A stretch of DNA of 64,000 bases, taken from the NCBI GenBank assembly GCA_019915135.1, contig JAHLMK010000008.1, positions 372,001 through 436,000 on the forward strand. The letters run 5' to 3'. The position numbers were made by a program, and so were the translations under genes. Position 1 is the first letter of the stretch; every line of letters starts with the position of its first letter. The notes under the pieces were generated by a model. That model saw nothing but the letters and a program-made list of their open reading frames with translations, was not told the DNA's origin and did no database searches. This document shows positions 33,298-45,394 of the stretch, in pieces. The stretch comes from Strobilurus pachycystidiatus (lineage: Eukaryota; Basidiomycota; Agaricomycetes; Agaricales; Physalacriaceae).

Positions 33298-33690
33298 ATG
33301 TTACGGTCGCCCGAGGGTTCATTTGACGAAGGACGAACTCAAACCAGGCGGAAGCTTCTAGAAGGAGATGCTTTAGTCAATGCGTCCGAGCATATGCATC
33401 GAGTGTTACGTCCGCGATGCCTCCATTTCGTGCCACTGCCACTGCCAACTGCGAGTTGTAAGACATATGTGGCAGGTGGACTTGTTGTATTACTTGTGTT
33501 TTACCCTGCGGCGATGATGTGCATCTTACTTTGTTCTCGGTGTTCCGACGATAATGAATCAGTGACGACGTTGATTGGGTCAGGGCCAAAGCGGTGCTTG
33601 ATGCATGTTGTGAAGTCGGGACCAGGTCGGGACGATGGGAGAGTCCTGACAGTGAGGCCCAGGGAGTCACCTCAGAGTGTGGCAGAATGA
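33298..33690 (+). CDS. Hypothetical protein with one hydrophobic segment
   Basis: ATG frame of 130 residues with a basic N-terminal half, a hydrophobic helix (YVAGGLVVLLVFYPAAMMCI) and a Cys-containing turn (LLCSRCSDD). A minus-strand frame of similar length overlaps, so coding status is uncertain. Not recognised. Confidence 0.2.
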   Translation: MLRSPEGSFDEGRTQTRRKLLEGDALVNASEHMHRVLRPRCLHFVPLPLPTASCKTYVAGGLVVLLVFYPAAMMCILLCSRCSDDNESVTTLIGSGPKRCLMHVVKSGPGRDDGRVLTVRPRESPQSVAE

Positions 33691-34297
33691 TGTGATGCAT
33701 ATGACTATTGCAAGATTGACGCGTTCGTTTCCGGGAAGACTATCAGATGCAACGGCGGGCCAAGTCTCGGAGATTTCAACTGGATGGCAAGAGACATTGC
33801 GATGGGACACAGTTAATATGATGTACCTGAAATTCTCCATTCCACAGTCCGGCCTGCTATTGTTTCCATCCTGAATGGGAAGACAAAGACCTGATTCACG
33901 CCCGGAGCCTGTGCTGGCAACTCGAAGCCGCAAGCGCGTGTAAAAACTTTAGAGTTGCTGCTGTGACTCGAGGCTGTCGTAAAGGTGGCGAGGCGGACGT
34001 AAAACGCTCCAAGTCTCAGCAGCACTGTTGAGTTATGTAGCAAGCCCGCACCGCCAAAGGAACTAACAGGCAGGACGGGTGCCCCGAGAGCAGATAGACA
34101 GTCAGTTAGAAGTGGCGGATGATTGACCGTGTAAGTTACGAGATCTCCGTCGCGCTTGTGGCGGATGGCAAGGCGAAACCAAAAGAGCGGATCGTAGTTG
34201 CCTTTCGGAGCTAGCCGTTATTCATAGCCATAACGCGGCGGCGTCTGCCTTCCTTTTGTTTCACTGGACTTGTTCTTCTCCATGACTCGCCGGACTG

Positions 34298-34305
34298 TAT
34301 AAATA
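34298..34305 (+). promoter_or_regulatory. TATA box upstream of F-box-like gene
   Basis: TATAAATA about 110 bp before the ATG at 34410. Confidence 0.4.
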
Positions 34306-34409
34306 CTCTCTTGGTGTGCCCGTGCACGCCCTTTGCCAACACAAGGGGTTCTGTCACAGCACTACTTGTACTATCACTTTCCTCTACCCCGCCATGGGCC
34401 TCTCGTACA

Positions 34410-35825
34410 ATGTTGGCATCTGTTGCTTCTGGTCTCGACAAACGCCACGTGTAAGCATACCCCCACCTCGCTGCTATCTAGTGCTGATTACCAGCCAGGC
34501 TATTCCTCATGATCTATCGATATCTCTTTCACCTTCATGTCATCCTTCCCTACCTCCAGCACCTTCTTCTCGCCCGCCGCAGTCAGCTCTACCCCTCGAA
34601 GTTGCTCTCGCCATCATGGAGTTTGCACTCTACGATGATTCATTAGAAGTAGACCGCTCTCTACTGCGCGCCTGCTCCCTGGTCTGCACCGAATGGTCCA
34701 CAGCAGCTCAAAATATGCTCTTCAGACACGTCACGCTCCGTTCACAGGCGGACTACGCGTCTTTTCAGGCCGCTGTAGACTCGGACACCCGCAAAGGGCG
34801 GGTCTTGGCCAATGCTGTCCTTCAGATGCGAGTCATCCTCGATCACAACCAGCCTTTTGGTCTTTCGGAGCGGTCGTTCGCCGAAGCTGTTCTTCTCTGC
34901 CCCAATCTCCACGAGTTGAGCCTCTCTCTTTTTGGCTCAGCTTCACCGGGCGCAGACGTCGTTGGGTCGCCAACCTTCGCCCGCTTGCGCCGACCAGCGC
35001 CTTCTTTTGACGAAAGCACGCTCGCCATACTACAATGCGGCCCTCGCATATCTTCCCTTCGCTTCTCAAATTGGTCGGATACTCCTTGCTCCCTCACGCA
35101 ACTTCTCGGGGTTTGGCCGTCGCTCACAGCTCTTTCTATCGGTGGTATTGCCCCAGAACTTCCGCCCACTGCACCTCCACCTTTCTCCTGCCACCTCGCC
35201 AGGCTGTCCATGAGCTTCAAATCCTTTCCTTCCTTAGACTTTATGGACTGGCTTCTCCACAGTTCCACGGAGACACTGCGCGTTGTCGAGCTCGGGCAGG
35301 ACCCATCCCTCCGCTTCCTCGAATACCTGGTGGATAGCCATGGACAGAACCTTGAGGTTATCTCCCTTCCTTCATGTGCGCAGGACCAGGCACGCGTTCT
35401 GCATCGGTGTCCAAACCTCCGGCAACTCAGCATCGAGAGCCCTGTGGCGACCTCATTGGCCTATAGACATCCGTCTAATAGCCTCGAGCATATGGCTTTC
35501 GGGCTGAGCCGAGCGACCCCCCTTCATGGTGTCATCGATTCCATAAGGTCGCAGCCGGCACTCAAGTCCGTTACGGTACATCTCTGGGAGGAACACGCAT
35601 TGCTTGCGTCCATGAAGATGGCGTGTGCCTATCGCGGCATCACTCTAGAAGTGACGAGGAATATGGGGGTATTCCGACGATTGGTGGTATGCACAACACG
35701 TCCATGCCAGAGCTCCCTTCCCTAATGCTATGCTCTTACAGCGTGGCGGTGTCATCGAGAACTCGGATGCACGCCATTATCCCCGCGGGAAGACGCTCAG
35801 CAGCCTATGGGCACTAGCGTCGTAA
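34410..35825 (+). CDS. F-box/LRR-like protein
   Basis: About 420 residues. I favour the ATG at 34410 (MLASVASGLDKRHV) joined over a 44-bp intron (GTAAGC...ACCAG) to QAIPHDLSISL; an unspliced start at 34394 keeps the frame open too. Then comes an F-box-like core, LPLEVALAIMEFALYD and RACSLVCTEWSTAAQNMLFR, followed by leucine-rich repeats (CPNLHELSLSLFG, WPSLTALSIGG, CPNLRQLSIES). A second intron (GTATGC...TTACAG, about 35688-35740) joins to a short last exon RGGVIENSDARHYPRGKTLS ending at TAA 35823-35825; without it the frame stops at 35725. Likely a substrate receptor of an SCF ligase. Confidence 0.75.
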
Positions 35826-36850
35826 TATTCTTCGCCCGCGGGCTTCACGACTTGCATGCATGCCTTACGACTGTTACGAAACAACCACATCCCATTGTAC
35901 AGCACCCAATTCACTTCGACACTGCATTCATATTCTGTCCTCTACTTAGCATTCGCCGTCTCAGGCTATCTATCCAATCTTCCGTCATACTCGCATCGAT
36001 GGACGTTCGACTTCTACTACTGTGTGACTACTATTACTATTATCATCTCATGGAGCTCATCAGCCCCTACTTCGTTCTTTTGCTTGAGATACTCTACTCC
36101 CAGGGCCTTTTTATTTTCCTATTACAAGAACTTGTATCCTACGAAACTATCAATATGTTATTCAATGGTGACTGCAGTTGTAAAACCATTATTATGGCGC
36201 AGAAGCGCATACTTGTGACGACTTGGTGATTAGGTTTGGCAACCGAGCCCAGTTTCTGCGTATATGGATCTGGCAGTTCCCATAGCCTAGCCAAAAACGA
36301 AAGATCCGTAGCACGATGTTATCGACCTTTCGGCAAAAGTCGCCAACATCGCGGAAACCTCTTTGACTCTGTCTCTTCAATCAAGCAGCCTCCCATCTGT
36401 CTTGCAAAGATTGCCTGCCGCTGAGTGTCAACGCATCCTGTACTACTTACGCACTCGTTCGAAACGCACTGCGGAATGGTTTCATCCCACATCAATACAG
36501 ATACCCTCGCCATGATATAGGAACTGATGGTCTTGACCATTCTGAACAATTGTTACATCAGAGTGGCTTTCCTGGGCGCAATCCTAGAGAGGCTGATGAT
36601 GGCTAGCCCGGTGCACTCTGTCAACCGGAGGCAAACAGAGAATGACGGAATGAAACCTGTTCCAGGCTTTGACTTAGACACACAAAATGAATTATCGCAT
36701 GTCAACATCCTGGACGTCTTCTTAAAGCATGATCGCCACGAAGTTCAGAGGAGCAGCTATAGCATATTCAGATGTAGAGAGGTATGGTAAGACTGATGAA
36801 GATTAGGGATGAATTGCCGATATGAGATCAGCTATTTACTCACTTGACTA
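35826..36850. other. Intergenic, about 1 kb, no supported gene
   Basis: AT-rich, with a short TAC/TAT-rich stretch near 36020-36045. Frames present on both strands are short and overlap. Nothing recognised. Confidence 0.45.
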
Positions 36851-39085
36851 CTACGACTTCACACCCAAGAACAACAGTCCCCGCTTCGTCACCTCTACTG
36901 ACGACTCCAGCTCCCTAACATCAGCCGCGGACCACCTCTCTCCTTCCTCGAGATTCTCCGTCATTTTCCCAGCCCGAATAGCGCTCTCAAACGCGTTCTT
37001 CCTCCCGTTCAACGCCGCCATTCTCCGTGGGTCCGAATGACCCGTAAATATGAGGAGCGCAGTCTTCGATGGTAGAGCACCATGCAGTGACCTAAGCTGT
37101 TCGTTCAACTTCGTCATAACCACCTGGAGGTCCGCCGGCGTCGGAGGTGCAGGCGGTGGCGGTGGCGGCCCATCTGTCGCTTTCGGCGTGATCCACCCCA
37201 AGAGGTTAGCGAGCGCCATGAACCGCCCAAACACGAAATGATGCGATGGAAGCGCCTCCAAGACGCCCTCTAACACCTCTTGGTCATCTTTGCACCCAAT
37301 GCTCGTCGTAGCCTTGCCGCCGTGCATCACACTCGGATTACCGTGGTCCACCACAGCACTCCTTATACCTGCTCCACCCCCTGCCCTTAGCTTCGCCCGC
37401 CCCATCCTCTCGAAGATGCTCTCATAATCCGTCTTAAACTCCCCGAACCCAGGTCCATTCTCGAGCTTTTTCTTTAAGAGATCTACGCATGCTCGTGCGT
37501 CTTCTTCAGGATCATGCCCGCCCTCACCGCGCATTTGGATCTCCCGCCCGCACCATTTTTTCGTAAGCCAGGCGAGGCCGGGTTTAAGTGGGCGGCCGCG
37601 TGGGTGGTGGAAAATAACGGCGGTGTCGATGCAGAAGGGATGACAGAGTTGGAGGGATTTAAGATCGGATTCGAGGGAGTGCCCGAGGAGAATGGGTGTT
37701 AGGTGAGTGGATGGGGACGAGGTGGACATGGAGAAGGGGTTCGAGGCGGGCGGTCCAAGAAGACGCATAATCTGCTGTTGGACCTCTGCGAGTGTAGTCG
37801 TTACTGATTGGAGATGCTCAGCGGTTATGCCAGACCATCTAAAAAACGTCAATTTTGCAGGATAATCATAGACAAAATCGTTTACCTGGTCAGATAATCG
37901 GTGATAGGTTTGGTGGGTTTAACCAATTGATCATATACGACCGTGCCAGTCTCGAAGTCGATCATAGATATGCGTGTCAATTCCTTGCCGTCTTCTGTCA
38001 GACACTGTATCAACACTGGATTAATAACTCAGAAAGGAAGGATCGAAATGTATACCATTTCGCAATCGACAGCGTATATTTTGCGCGCCTGCTTCGGGTC
38101 ACGCACCATGTCCTTGGGCTCCTCTGGTGTTTCTAGCCAGCCTGCAGGCTTCTGGAACACGTCCGCCATGTACGAAGGAATGGGGTAGTCGTTTTCAATC
38201 ATCTGGTCCAAGGTCAACAGGTACTGCCCAGCGCCATCGCTATGAACTTGCTGGGCTTATTTGGATGTCAGTGAGCGAGAACGAAAAAGCAAAGAAGATA
38301 ATCACAGATTTTTGTTAACGCATCACGTTTGGCCTTCTCCGTTGAGCTGAGGGGCATGGTGAAGAATGAGTTGAGAATGCTGTGCATACGCGTCTGGTCA
38401 CCGGGTGCACGCGTCGGACATGCATGACTGAACGTCGAGGCAATGAACGGTACGCCTGTGACTGGCGCTCCAGGAGCCTTTGAAGGCAGAGGTATGGGTA
38501 TCGGCACGTTTGGGTTGACAAGGGGAGAAGTCGGTATGGGTGGTATTGAGAGCAGCTCATTAGTCAAGCCAGGAATGAGTAGACAGACAACTTTGGGGAT
38601 GAGGTTGGCATTCTACACGAGTCTGTTAGGGTTCACGTGTACTTGAAAGGTGAATGTTGCGCACATCAATGCGTAGCCAATTCGGAGGAGGCGCGTCGCC
38701 GATAATGTGGATGGCAAGATCGCGAATTTCCTGTATATCTGCAGATTAGTTGCCTGTCACATGCATCACTGCGCGACTCACCTCAATGCCGACCGCGCGA
38801 TGGCGCTGCGTGATGTCTGACGTCGAGTACATAAAGCGTGGCACTGCGTTCTGCAGTCAAATATCAGCCAGGATACCAAGTAAAGCTGGCCGGGCGACGC
38901 ACATCCATCTTGTTCGCTGTTTTCTTGGCCTTCTTCGCCTTGCGCTTCTCGACCTTCGTCCACCCGCCCCCTCCATCGTCATCGACCGTCGCGAGCTCGG
39001 CGAAGGGATTGGGCGACGTCTTGGCCTTTTTGGGTTCGGGTTCCGACCTCGAGCTCGTCGGCGACGACAGCTGGGATCTTTTCAT
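36851..39085 (-). CDS. REX1-type 3'-5' RNA exonuclease (DEDDh)
   Basis: Nuclear exonuclease of the RNase T/REXO1 group that trims 3' ends of structured RNAs. Start at MKRSQLSSPTSSRSEPEPKK with a basic nuclear-type leader. The middle includes EIRDLAIHIIGDAPPPNW and a proline-rich part. The exonuclease domain carries YAVDCEM (motif I, Asp/Glu), LTRISMIDFETG, GHSLESDLKSLQL (motif II) and HDPEEDARACVDLL (motif III, His and Asp). After the domain a roughly 180-residue C-terminal extension follows, with a run of eight prolines and ending KRGLLFLGVKS. About six short introns. It starts 118 bp from the divergent ubiquitin hydrolase gene. Confidence 0.87.
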
Positions 39086-39203
39086 GTGGAAGGAGCGGAA
39101 GAGGCCTTTTTGCAAATTACTTGCCGTGATCGGAAGCCCGGCCACTGCCGCTTTGCCTTTCTGGGCCAGTCACCGCCGATCGTGATTCAGCATTGCTACC
39201 CTC
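39086..39203. promoter_or_regulatory. Likely bidirectional promoter of exonuclease and ubiquitin hydrolase
   Basis: 118 bp between the divergent ATGs. No TATA box. Assigned from geometry. Confidence 0.45.
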
Positions 39204-40036
39204 ATGGCCGAGGAGAAATCTCAAGGTAAGGAGCAAGACAAACTTGAGCTCGAATATCTCTCAATGTCCTTTGTCTAAAGACACGCGAAAGCGCTACATT
39301 CCTCTTGAATCCAACCCAGAAGTCTTCACCGATCTCATACAGAATCTCGGCGTCCAAGTCCTCAAATTCCAAGATGTCTACTCCATCGATGAGCCCGACT
39401 TGATGGCCATGGTCGATCGTCCTGTCTATGCGCTTGTGCTGGTGTTCCCTGTCTCGGAGAACGACGAAGAATATCAGAAGAAACACTGGGTTGAGCCGTA
39501 CACCGGCAGCGGAGATGACGAACCTGTCATCTGGTATCGACAGACCATCCATAACGCTTGTGGTCTCTACGCTATACTCCACACCATTTCGAACGGGCAG
39601 GCCCAAGAATTCATCCGTACGCACTCTTCTGCTCCGTGAAAGACTTATATGCTGACTGCGTCATGTAGCACCATCCTCCCCCTTCGCGACTCTAATAAAT
39701 CAGTGTGAACCGCTCACACCCGACGGTCGCGCAAATGCACTCGAAGAATCCAAAGAGCTTGAAGAAGCGCATAAAAATGCTGCCCAGCAAGGATCCACCG
39801 CTGCACCCAGTCTCGAAGAGGAGGTCGATTATCACTACGTCGCGTTCGTGAAAGGAAAAAACAATCGCTTGTACGAGATGGATGGGAACAAGAACGGCCC
39901 GATTGACAAGGGGATCGAACTGAAGGAGGGCGAGGACCTGTTCAGCGAGGGAGGGCTGAGTTTGGTACGCGCATTCATAGAGCGTGAGCAAGGTGGGAAC
40001 CCAAACTTCAGTTTGATGGCTTTAACTCCTGCCTAA
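39204..40036 (+). CDS. Ubiquitin carboxyl-terminal hydrolase (UCHL3/Yuh1 type, peptidase C12)
   Basis: Cysteine protease that removes small adducts from the ubiquitin C-terminus. The first exon is MAEEKSQ, spliced by GTAAGG...TAAAG to DTRKRYIPLESNPEVF. Catalytic Cys lies in QTIHNACGLYAILH, catalytic His in VDYHYVAFVKGK and catalytic Asp in LYEMDGNKNGP, with the right spacing. A second intron lies near 39617-39668. It ends NFSLMALTPA. The Gly usually found before Asn-Ala-Cys is His here; the rest of the active site is intact. Confidence 0.92.
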
Positions 40037-41286
40037 TCATTCAAATACAAATGTACATTAAGCACAGCGAAAGGGAGATTCAGACTACCTCGATGGCTTC
40101 AGTCGCTTGGGATTTTGAGTCGATCGCGAAGTACGCTCTTCGTAATGAACAACTTCTTGCTGCTGTACGTGTGGGGATGAATTGTCGCCCCCCCCTTGTT
40201 CAGGAGCTTGGTGGATGCCATCTTCTTGAATCTGAAGAGGGCAGCAGGTGAACGAATCTGCTTCCCGGGCCGTTCGGAGTCGTACCCTACAAAAGGTATA
40301 AGAGTCGGGTCAATGTGCTCTATCTATGTCAACCATCGCAGCAATGTGGTACGCGGTCTGGTCTGCGAATCGCGAATCGCACTCACATGAATGCCTTGCA
40401 GGATGCCGCCTCACCTGACTCCGGGTTTACGCCTTAGCCCTTTAGGATACGTTCATTTCAATCAAGGGATTCGAATGGCGGTGGTGTCCATAGTATCTGT
40501 ATCAGACAGTGCGCATTACATACATTGCCACATATCGTTCATCAAGTCATCCTGAATACAGAGATGTGAGCAGCGGCGGGCGGTGAGAGTACACTTCAAG
40601 GTTTCCCTGCAGCGAGGACCTTTGATCGACGTCGGCGGATCCAAGTCGGATCGGCTTTTCTGCACCTTGCCCCCGACCACGATGACGACAACCTCATCCC
40701 GACTGTTCAATACGTTGCCTCAAATTAATTTACTTGGCGAACTCTACGCGAGAAACTGGGGTCATTCGTCTTTTCCTTGAACACAAAGAATTTGGGACCC
40801 GATATTTCGAGGTAACTTAGTTTTTGTCTTGCCTTCAACCTCATGATGCCGAAATCCGAGTTCACTGATGCTGCGGATAGACGAAATCGCCGTACTGTTC
40901 GCTATGCTCTAGTCCTGCTATGTTGTCTATCGTCAGGCTTGGCAGATTGCTACGAGGCAGCGAGCCCGACCTCTTATCTTCGAATGACCTTGAAATGCGT
41001 TGTGCTTGCTTCTGAGTCGAATGACACACTGCCTAACCACGAGGAAGAATATCTAGAGCCATATGAACACCTCAAGTACAACATCTTGGCATTCTGTTCG
41101 ACGCCTTGCTCTACAGTGACCGTCCGATAGGAATGCAAATTTCCATGTGCTTGCTATATACCGAAGAAATCCTCATCATGTGCGACCGTATGGCATTCAT
41201 CCAGATGACGCGATCGAGGCAGACTACCGCGCCAACTGCTCTCAGATAAAAGCCCGACGGGACAACGACACAATGCATCGCTCAAC
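40037..41286. other. Intergenic, about 1.25 kb, no supported gene
   Basis: A frame at 40843-41130 (MMPKSEFTDAADRRN...) is isolated and unrecognised. The rest carries no coding signal. Confidence 0.4.
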
Positions 41287-42602
41287 ATGCTCTCTTCGGC
41301 CCTTCTTGTTCTAGTGTCTGCTAGTATCGCGTCTGCGACCAAGTCGCTCTCGGTGTCCACGTTCGGTTAGTGTTCATCTTCGCGTTGCTGTTGGTGCGCG
41401 TCTCGCGGCGGCGTCTGATGATTATGCTTCAGCCCCGGACCTGCTCACCGATGTCAGCAAGCTGGAGGTCATCACCACCGTCACTAACACTGGCGACGAG
41501 GCTGTGACGCTGCTCAACGACCCCCGGACTGTTTTGAGCTCGTGGGCGACTGATTCATTCGTCATCACTGGCGAGACTGGCGTAGCTGCGGCCTTCACCG
41601 GTGTCGCTGTCCGCTACAGCCCAGAGGCCGTTGCGAAGAAGGCCGAGAAATCTGTCGTTGTCCTTGCTGCCGGCGAGAGTCTCGACGTTGTTCATGAAGG
41701 TAGTGTCTAACTTATCCTACTTCTCTATTTTTTGACAAAGATTTACAGTTGGAAACTTCTACAACTTCACCTCTGCTGGCCCCGGGACCTTCACGGTCAC
41801 TCCGCTCACCTCGTTCCATGCTCTCGAGGCTGACGGTAGCCTGACCGTCATCGAAGCTACCTCCACCGATGCCAAGTTGTCCCTCTCTGGCCGTCTCTCT
41901 TCCGCTAAAGCTCTCAAATCGACTTCCCTCGGAGGAAGCGTCGTCAAGGCTGATGCCCGCCGCTCTTTGTCCTTCGACAGCAGGGACCTCACAAAGCGCG
42001 CCAGCTACTCTTCCTGCAGCTCTACCCGCCAGACTCAGAACAACGCCGCCATCACCGCCGCTGCCACCCTCGCCAAGAGCTCTGTCACGCACCTCAACGC
42101 CAACCCCTCCGGCAGTACGCTCCAAACGACGTGGTATGGCACATTCTCGTCGACGCGCTGGAGCGGCACTGTCACCTCCTTTACGCGCCTGCAGACCTAC
42201 CCCGCGGGTTGGACGTATGACTGCACTTGCACGGACTCAGACGTGTATGCGTATGTGTACCCGAGCTCTTACGGAACCGTGTATCTCTGTGGATATTACT
42301 GGAACGCGCCTGCGACCGGGTCGGGAAGCCGAGCGGATACCATCATCCATGAGGGTTCGCACTTCACGCAGGTTCTAGGAACGGACGATTGGGCGTATGG
42401 TTAGTGCATCTCAGGCTGTCTGGGTACACTGGAGAGATGCTGACGATGTTCTACAGGCGAGACTGCATGCAAGTCCCTGGCGAAGAGCAACCCGGCACAT
42501 GCTTACAACAATGCTGAGTACGTTCATCTTCAAGAGTCGTTCCGTCGCCCACAGTACTAATGTCGTTTCAGCAACCATGCCTTCTTCTCCGACTACGTGT
42601 AA
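41287..42602 (+). CDS. Secreted peptidyl-Lys metalloendopeptidase (M35 aspzincin)
   Basis: Secreted zinc protease that cleaves before lysine. Signal peptide MLSSALLVLVSASIASA, propeptide, and a Lys-Arg processing site (SRDLTKR) before the mature domain beginning ASYSSCSS. Mature domain: YDCTCTDSDVYAYVYP, then the zinc site TIIHEGSHF (HExxH) and GTDDWAYG with the third ligand Asp of aspzincins. After the third intron the end ADNHAFFSDYV matches the family's ADNHEYF-type terminus. Four introns: after STF, after VVHE (about 41700), after AYG and before DNH. Cysteines are in the usual number. No breaks seen. Confidence 0.93.
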
Positions 42603-43039
42603 ATTGTTATGATCCACTGTAGGAGTTTGTAGGAGTTGAAAGTACAAAACTTGAGGGATTCTGTAAACAAATAAACAACTTTCTTCATGAGATCTGAGCA
42701 TCAGCACATCCGGAAGCGTAATCCAGCGGTAATGCGGATTGGTCGAAAGAGCAGTCGCAATGAGTCCGCAATGAGTATTGCTGTGCGGTCCATATTTTGT
42801 CGGTCGGAAAAGAAAGGACTGGCACTCAAGTTCTGATCACACCCGCTCTCTCCAAGCCCAGCTTGACTAGCTTGCGGCTACGCTCTTTGACTACATAGAA
42901 AGGTCGCCGCCTGCCAGAGCTACGGCGCACACATTCTCACATCTTCAAAGCTGACCACATTGGTACAGCGAGGCTCGTTCACACCTGATGAGCAGGAATA
43001 CCCGATATCCCTTCTGCTGGAAAAGTTCAAATCAACATG
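42603..43039. other. Convergent intergenic region
   Basis: Between the protease and metallo-beta-lactamase genes. Nothing recognised. Confidence 0.5.
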
Positions 43040-44197
43040 CTACCCGAACATTGGCATGAACGCCTTATTTCCCTTCTCCAAAAACGCCCACATGAACCTC
43101 TCCTTTAGCCCGTTCTCCTTCCACTCATCCACAGTACAAGGGAACAGCTCCAGAATACCCTCCAGCGACGCGTCATGCGCAATGAGCGTCAACACGTCCG
43201 GATGCGCATCCAGTCTGACCAACTTGGCTAGTGTCTTGATCGATAATTCTGGATTCCTGTAGACGGATGTAGGGCTGCTGGAGATGTCCAGAAGTGGTAT
43301 GATGCTGGATGCACGGTGGATGAGATGCGGCGGGCAGGAGACGGCGTTGTGGTGAAGGGCGGTGGGGCGGAGCACGCCTACGTGGTGGCAGCAATCCCCG
43401 CCAAGGAGGACGAAGGTTCCGGAGGTGACGCGTGCGAGTGCTGTCATGTGTCCATGTTCATGCTGGTATCAAGTCCGCTGTCAACTGATGTTCTCCGTCG
43501 AGGAGAGCTGACAACTTACGCCAGGTGCATCCAACAGGTAAAGGCTGCCGTCTGCAAAGTAATCAACCGCACGCAGATCCGCGATGCGTTGCGTGGTATC
43601 AGAGAATACTATAACAGATACTTCTCGACCGCTAGCAATATTGAGTCCAAGTGGTTCTCTATCGCACGGAGAACGTCGATCCACTCACGAAATATCACTT
43701 TCCGTCAATGCGGCGTCCTCGTGAGTCGGATACGTCCTCAAATCAGTGTCTTCCCCTACTACCAGCTTTGTCGATGGCGGAAATTGACACATGTCCCCGA
43801 TATGGTCCCAATGCGTATGACTTCGTGGGACGTCAATTCATTCTCTCCGCTCAGTTGAACAACGAAGTCACCTCCAAATGACCGCCCCGATATTCTGTAG
43901 TGGTATCCCGCTCCGGACTAGTTGTCCCGGGACGTCGTCTACGTGCACCGAACATGAAGCACGCCTTTTCCGGGCAGCTGGCGAATACCCATCTACGTCC
44001 TTTTTGAGACCTAGATCGAAGAGGACATTTCCCTTCGTAGGGTGTTGGATGAGGAACGTGTAGACTGGTGCTGTCCAATTCTCGCAGCCTTCGACAGGCG
44101 ACAGTACATTCACAGCTGGGAAGTCGATCAACTCTCCCGATGAGATTACGGATACAGAGACTGTGGATGAGGAAGGTGGAAGACTTAGATTGGCCAT
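43040..44197 (-). CDS. Metallo-beta-lactamase fold hydrolase (lactonase-like)
   Basis: Zinc hydrolase of the group containing N-acyl-homoserine-lactonase-like enzymes. Start MANLSLPPSSSTVSVSVISS. Then YTFLIQHPTKGNVLFDLGLK and, after splicing at an intron beginning GTGACT, SHTHWDHIGD, which gives the zinc motif HxHxDH. Next are LVVGEDTDLRTYPTHEDAAL and YFADGSLYLLDAPGHEHGHM with a further His ligand, then TSGTFVLLGGDCCHH with the conserved Asp. The last exon is MWAFLEKGNKAFMPMFG. Three introns are inferred, one a stop-containing 57-bp intron after SDI. Substrate unknown. Confidence 0.85.
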
Positions 44198-44561
44198 AGT
44201 CTGGCCATATTTCAAACAAGTCGTGGTATATATGGGCGACCAAGTATCGCTCTACCCACGACAATCAGGGGAAGCCCTAAAACAAGCCCTTCATGTGAGT
44301 TCTTCATACACTTTGAAGGACTTCTTGTATGCAAGTATTCCATGGAGCGGTCCTACAACGACATTGAGGAAATGAGACACTCACTGTGTACTCGAGGCAA
44401 TTCTGCCATTGTTTACTTAGCTGGTCATGGGTTCGAAGCAAGTACATAGACCGAATAAGTTACACGTTCACTTTGATAGTTAGTCCAGAATAGAACCTGA
44501 GCGAGAAGTTAGCTCGGGAACACGCCACGGAAGGACGCTAACCAGTCCTTTCCCCACTACT
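44198..44561. other. Intergenic between HAP5 and metallo-beta-lactamase genes
   Basis: Promoter side of the metallo-beta-lactamase gene. Nothing recognised. Confidence 0.45.
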
Positions 44562-45394
44562 TTATACATCTTGCCTCGGTTCCTGTGCGTTCAAGAAAGT
44601 TTCCAACTGGAAATGTGAAGCATTAGCTATGCCACAACGAAGCAGCAAGGTCGTACCCTCTGCATCGCTTCATCCCTCTCGGAATTCTCGTTCCCCGTAC
44701 CCGTGCCGTCCGCGCTGCCGCTACCATTTGCCGTGGGCTGGAGGTCCGTGTCAGTGGCCTTCTGCATAAAATTGTCAGCAACCGAACAACTAATGGGCGC
44801 GCCAGCGGCACCTTTGCAGCAGGCGCCTTCTTGACCGCCGCACCGCCGGTCGGAAAAGGCAACTCGTCGCGCGGAACGATGTCGATGAGAAAGTCAAACT
44901 GGTCGGATTTGCCGAGCGCTTTGGCTATGTCTTGGCGAGAGAGGGTCCGCCGCTTATTTGAGTCTGCGACGATGAACGCGCGTGCGGTGACCTCTGCGAT
45001 GAATACTGTGCTGATGTGAGGTACTGTGCGGGAAGAGAGGCGACGAAGGACGGACTTTCGCATGCCTTGCAGAAGATTATGGGTGCTGCGCGACGTCCTG
45101 GTCAACATCCCGTCATCGTGAGCAACGTGAGCAGAGCGCACCGTCTGCCGCTATCATCTACTTCTACCCTCGTCAGCGGCGCCCCTGCCCGACGCGACGA
45201 CGGCTCACCTTGATGTCCGGGTCGCTCTTCATGACTTTCTTGATGCGCGCAAGCGGGAGGGCTGGGTGCTTGAAGTCGGGCGTCTCCTGCTCGGCGGTGT
45301 CGACCTGGCGCTGCCAGAAGGAGCGCAAGAAATCGTTGAGGCTGTCGCCGGACTGCACAAACGGCGTCGTGGGCGAGGAGCTCGACGAGGACAT
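44562..45394 (-). CDS. HAP5: CCAAT-binding factor subunit HAP5 (NF-YC)
   Basis: Histone-fold subunit of the heterotrimeric CCAAT-binding transcription factor. Start MSSSSSSPTTPFVQSGDSLN, then FWQRQVDTAEQE, and LPLARIKKVMKSDPDIK spliced to MIAADAPIIFCKACE, spliced to IFIAEVTARAFIVADSNKRR and SDQFDFLIDIVPRDELPFP. These match the HAP5 histone fold residue by residue. Three introns fall within the fold and its edges (52, 56 and 50 bp). At the 3' end an intron with branch CTAAT and acceptor TTCCAG gives the terminus LETFLNAQEPRQDV at 44562; if it is not removed the stop is at 44627. Confidence 0.9.

Larger units (their letters stand above)
32051..34409. other. Long intergenic stretch, 2.4 kb, two weak candidates
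   Basis: No strong gene here. Two possible small frames are listed separately (32373-32525 and 33298-33690). A TATA box for the next gene is at 34298. Confidence 0.4.
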
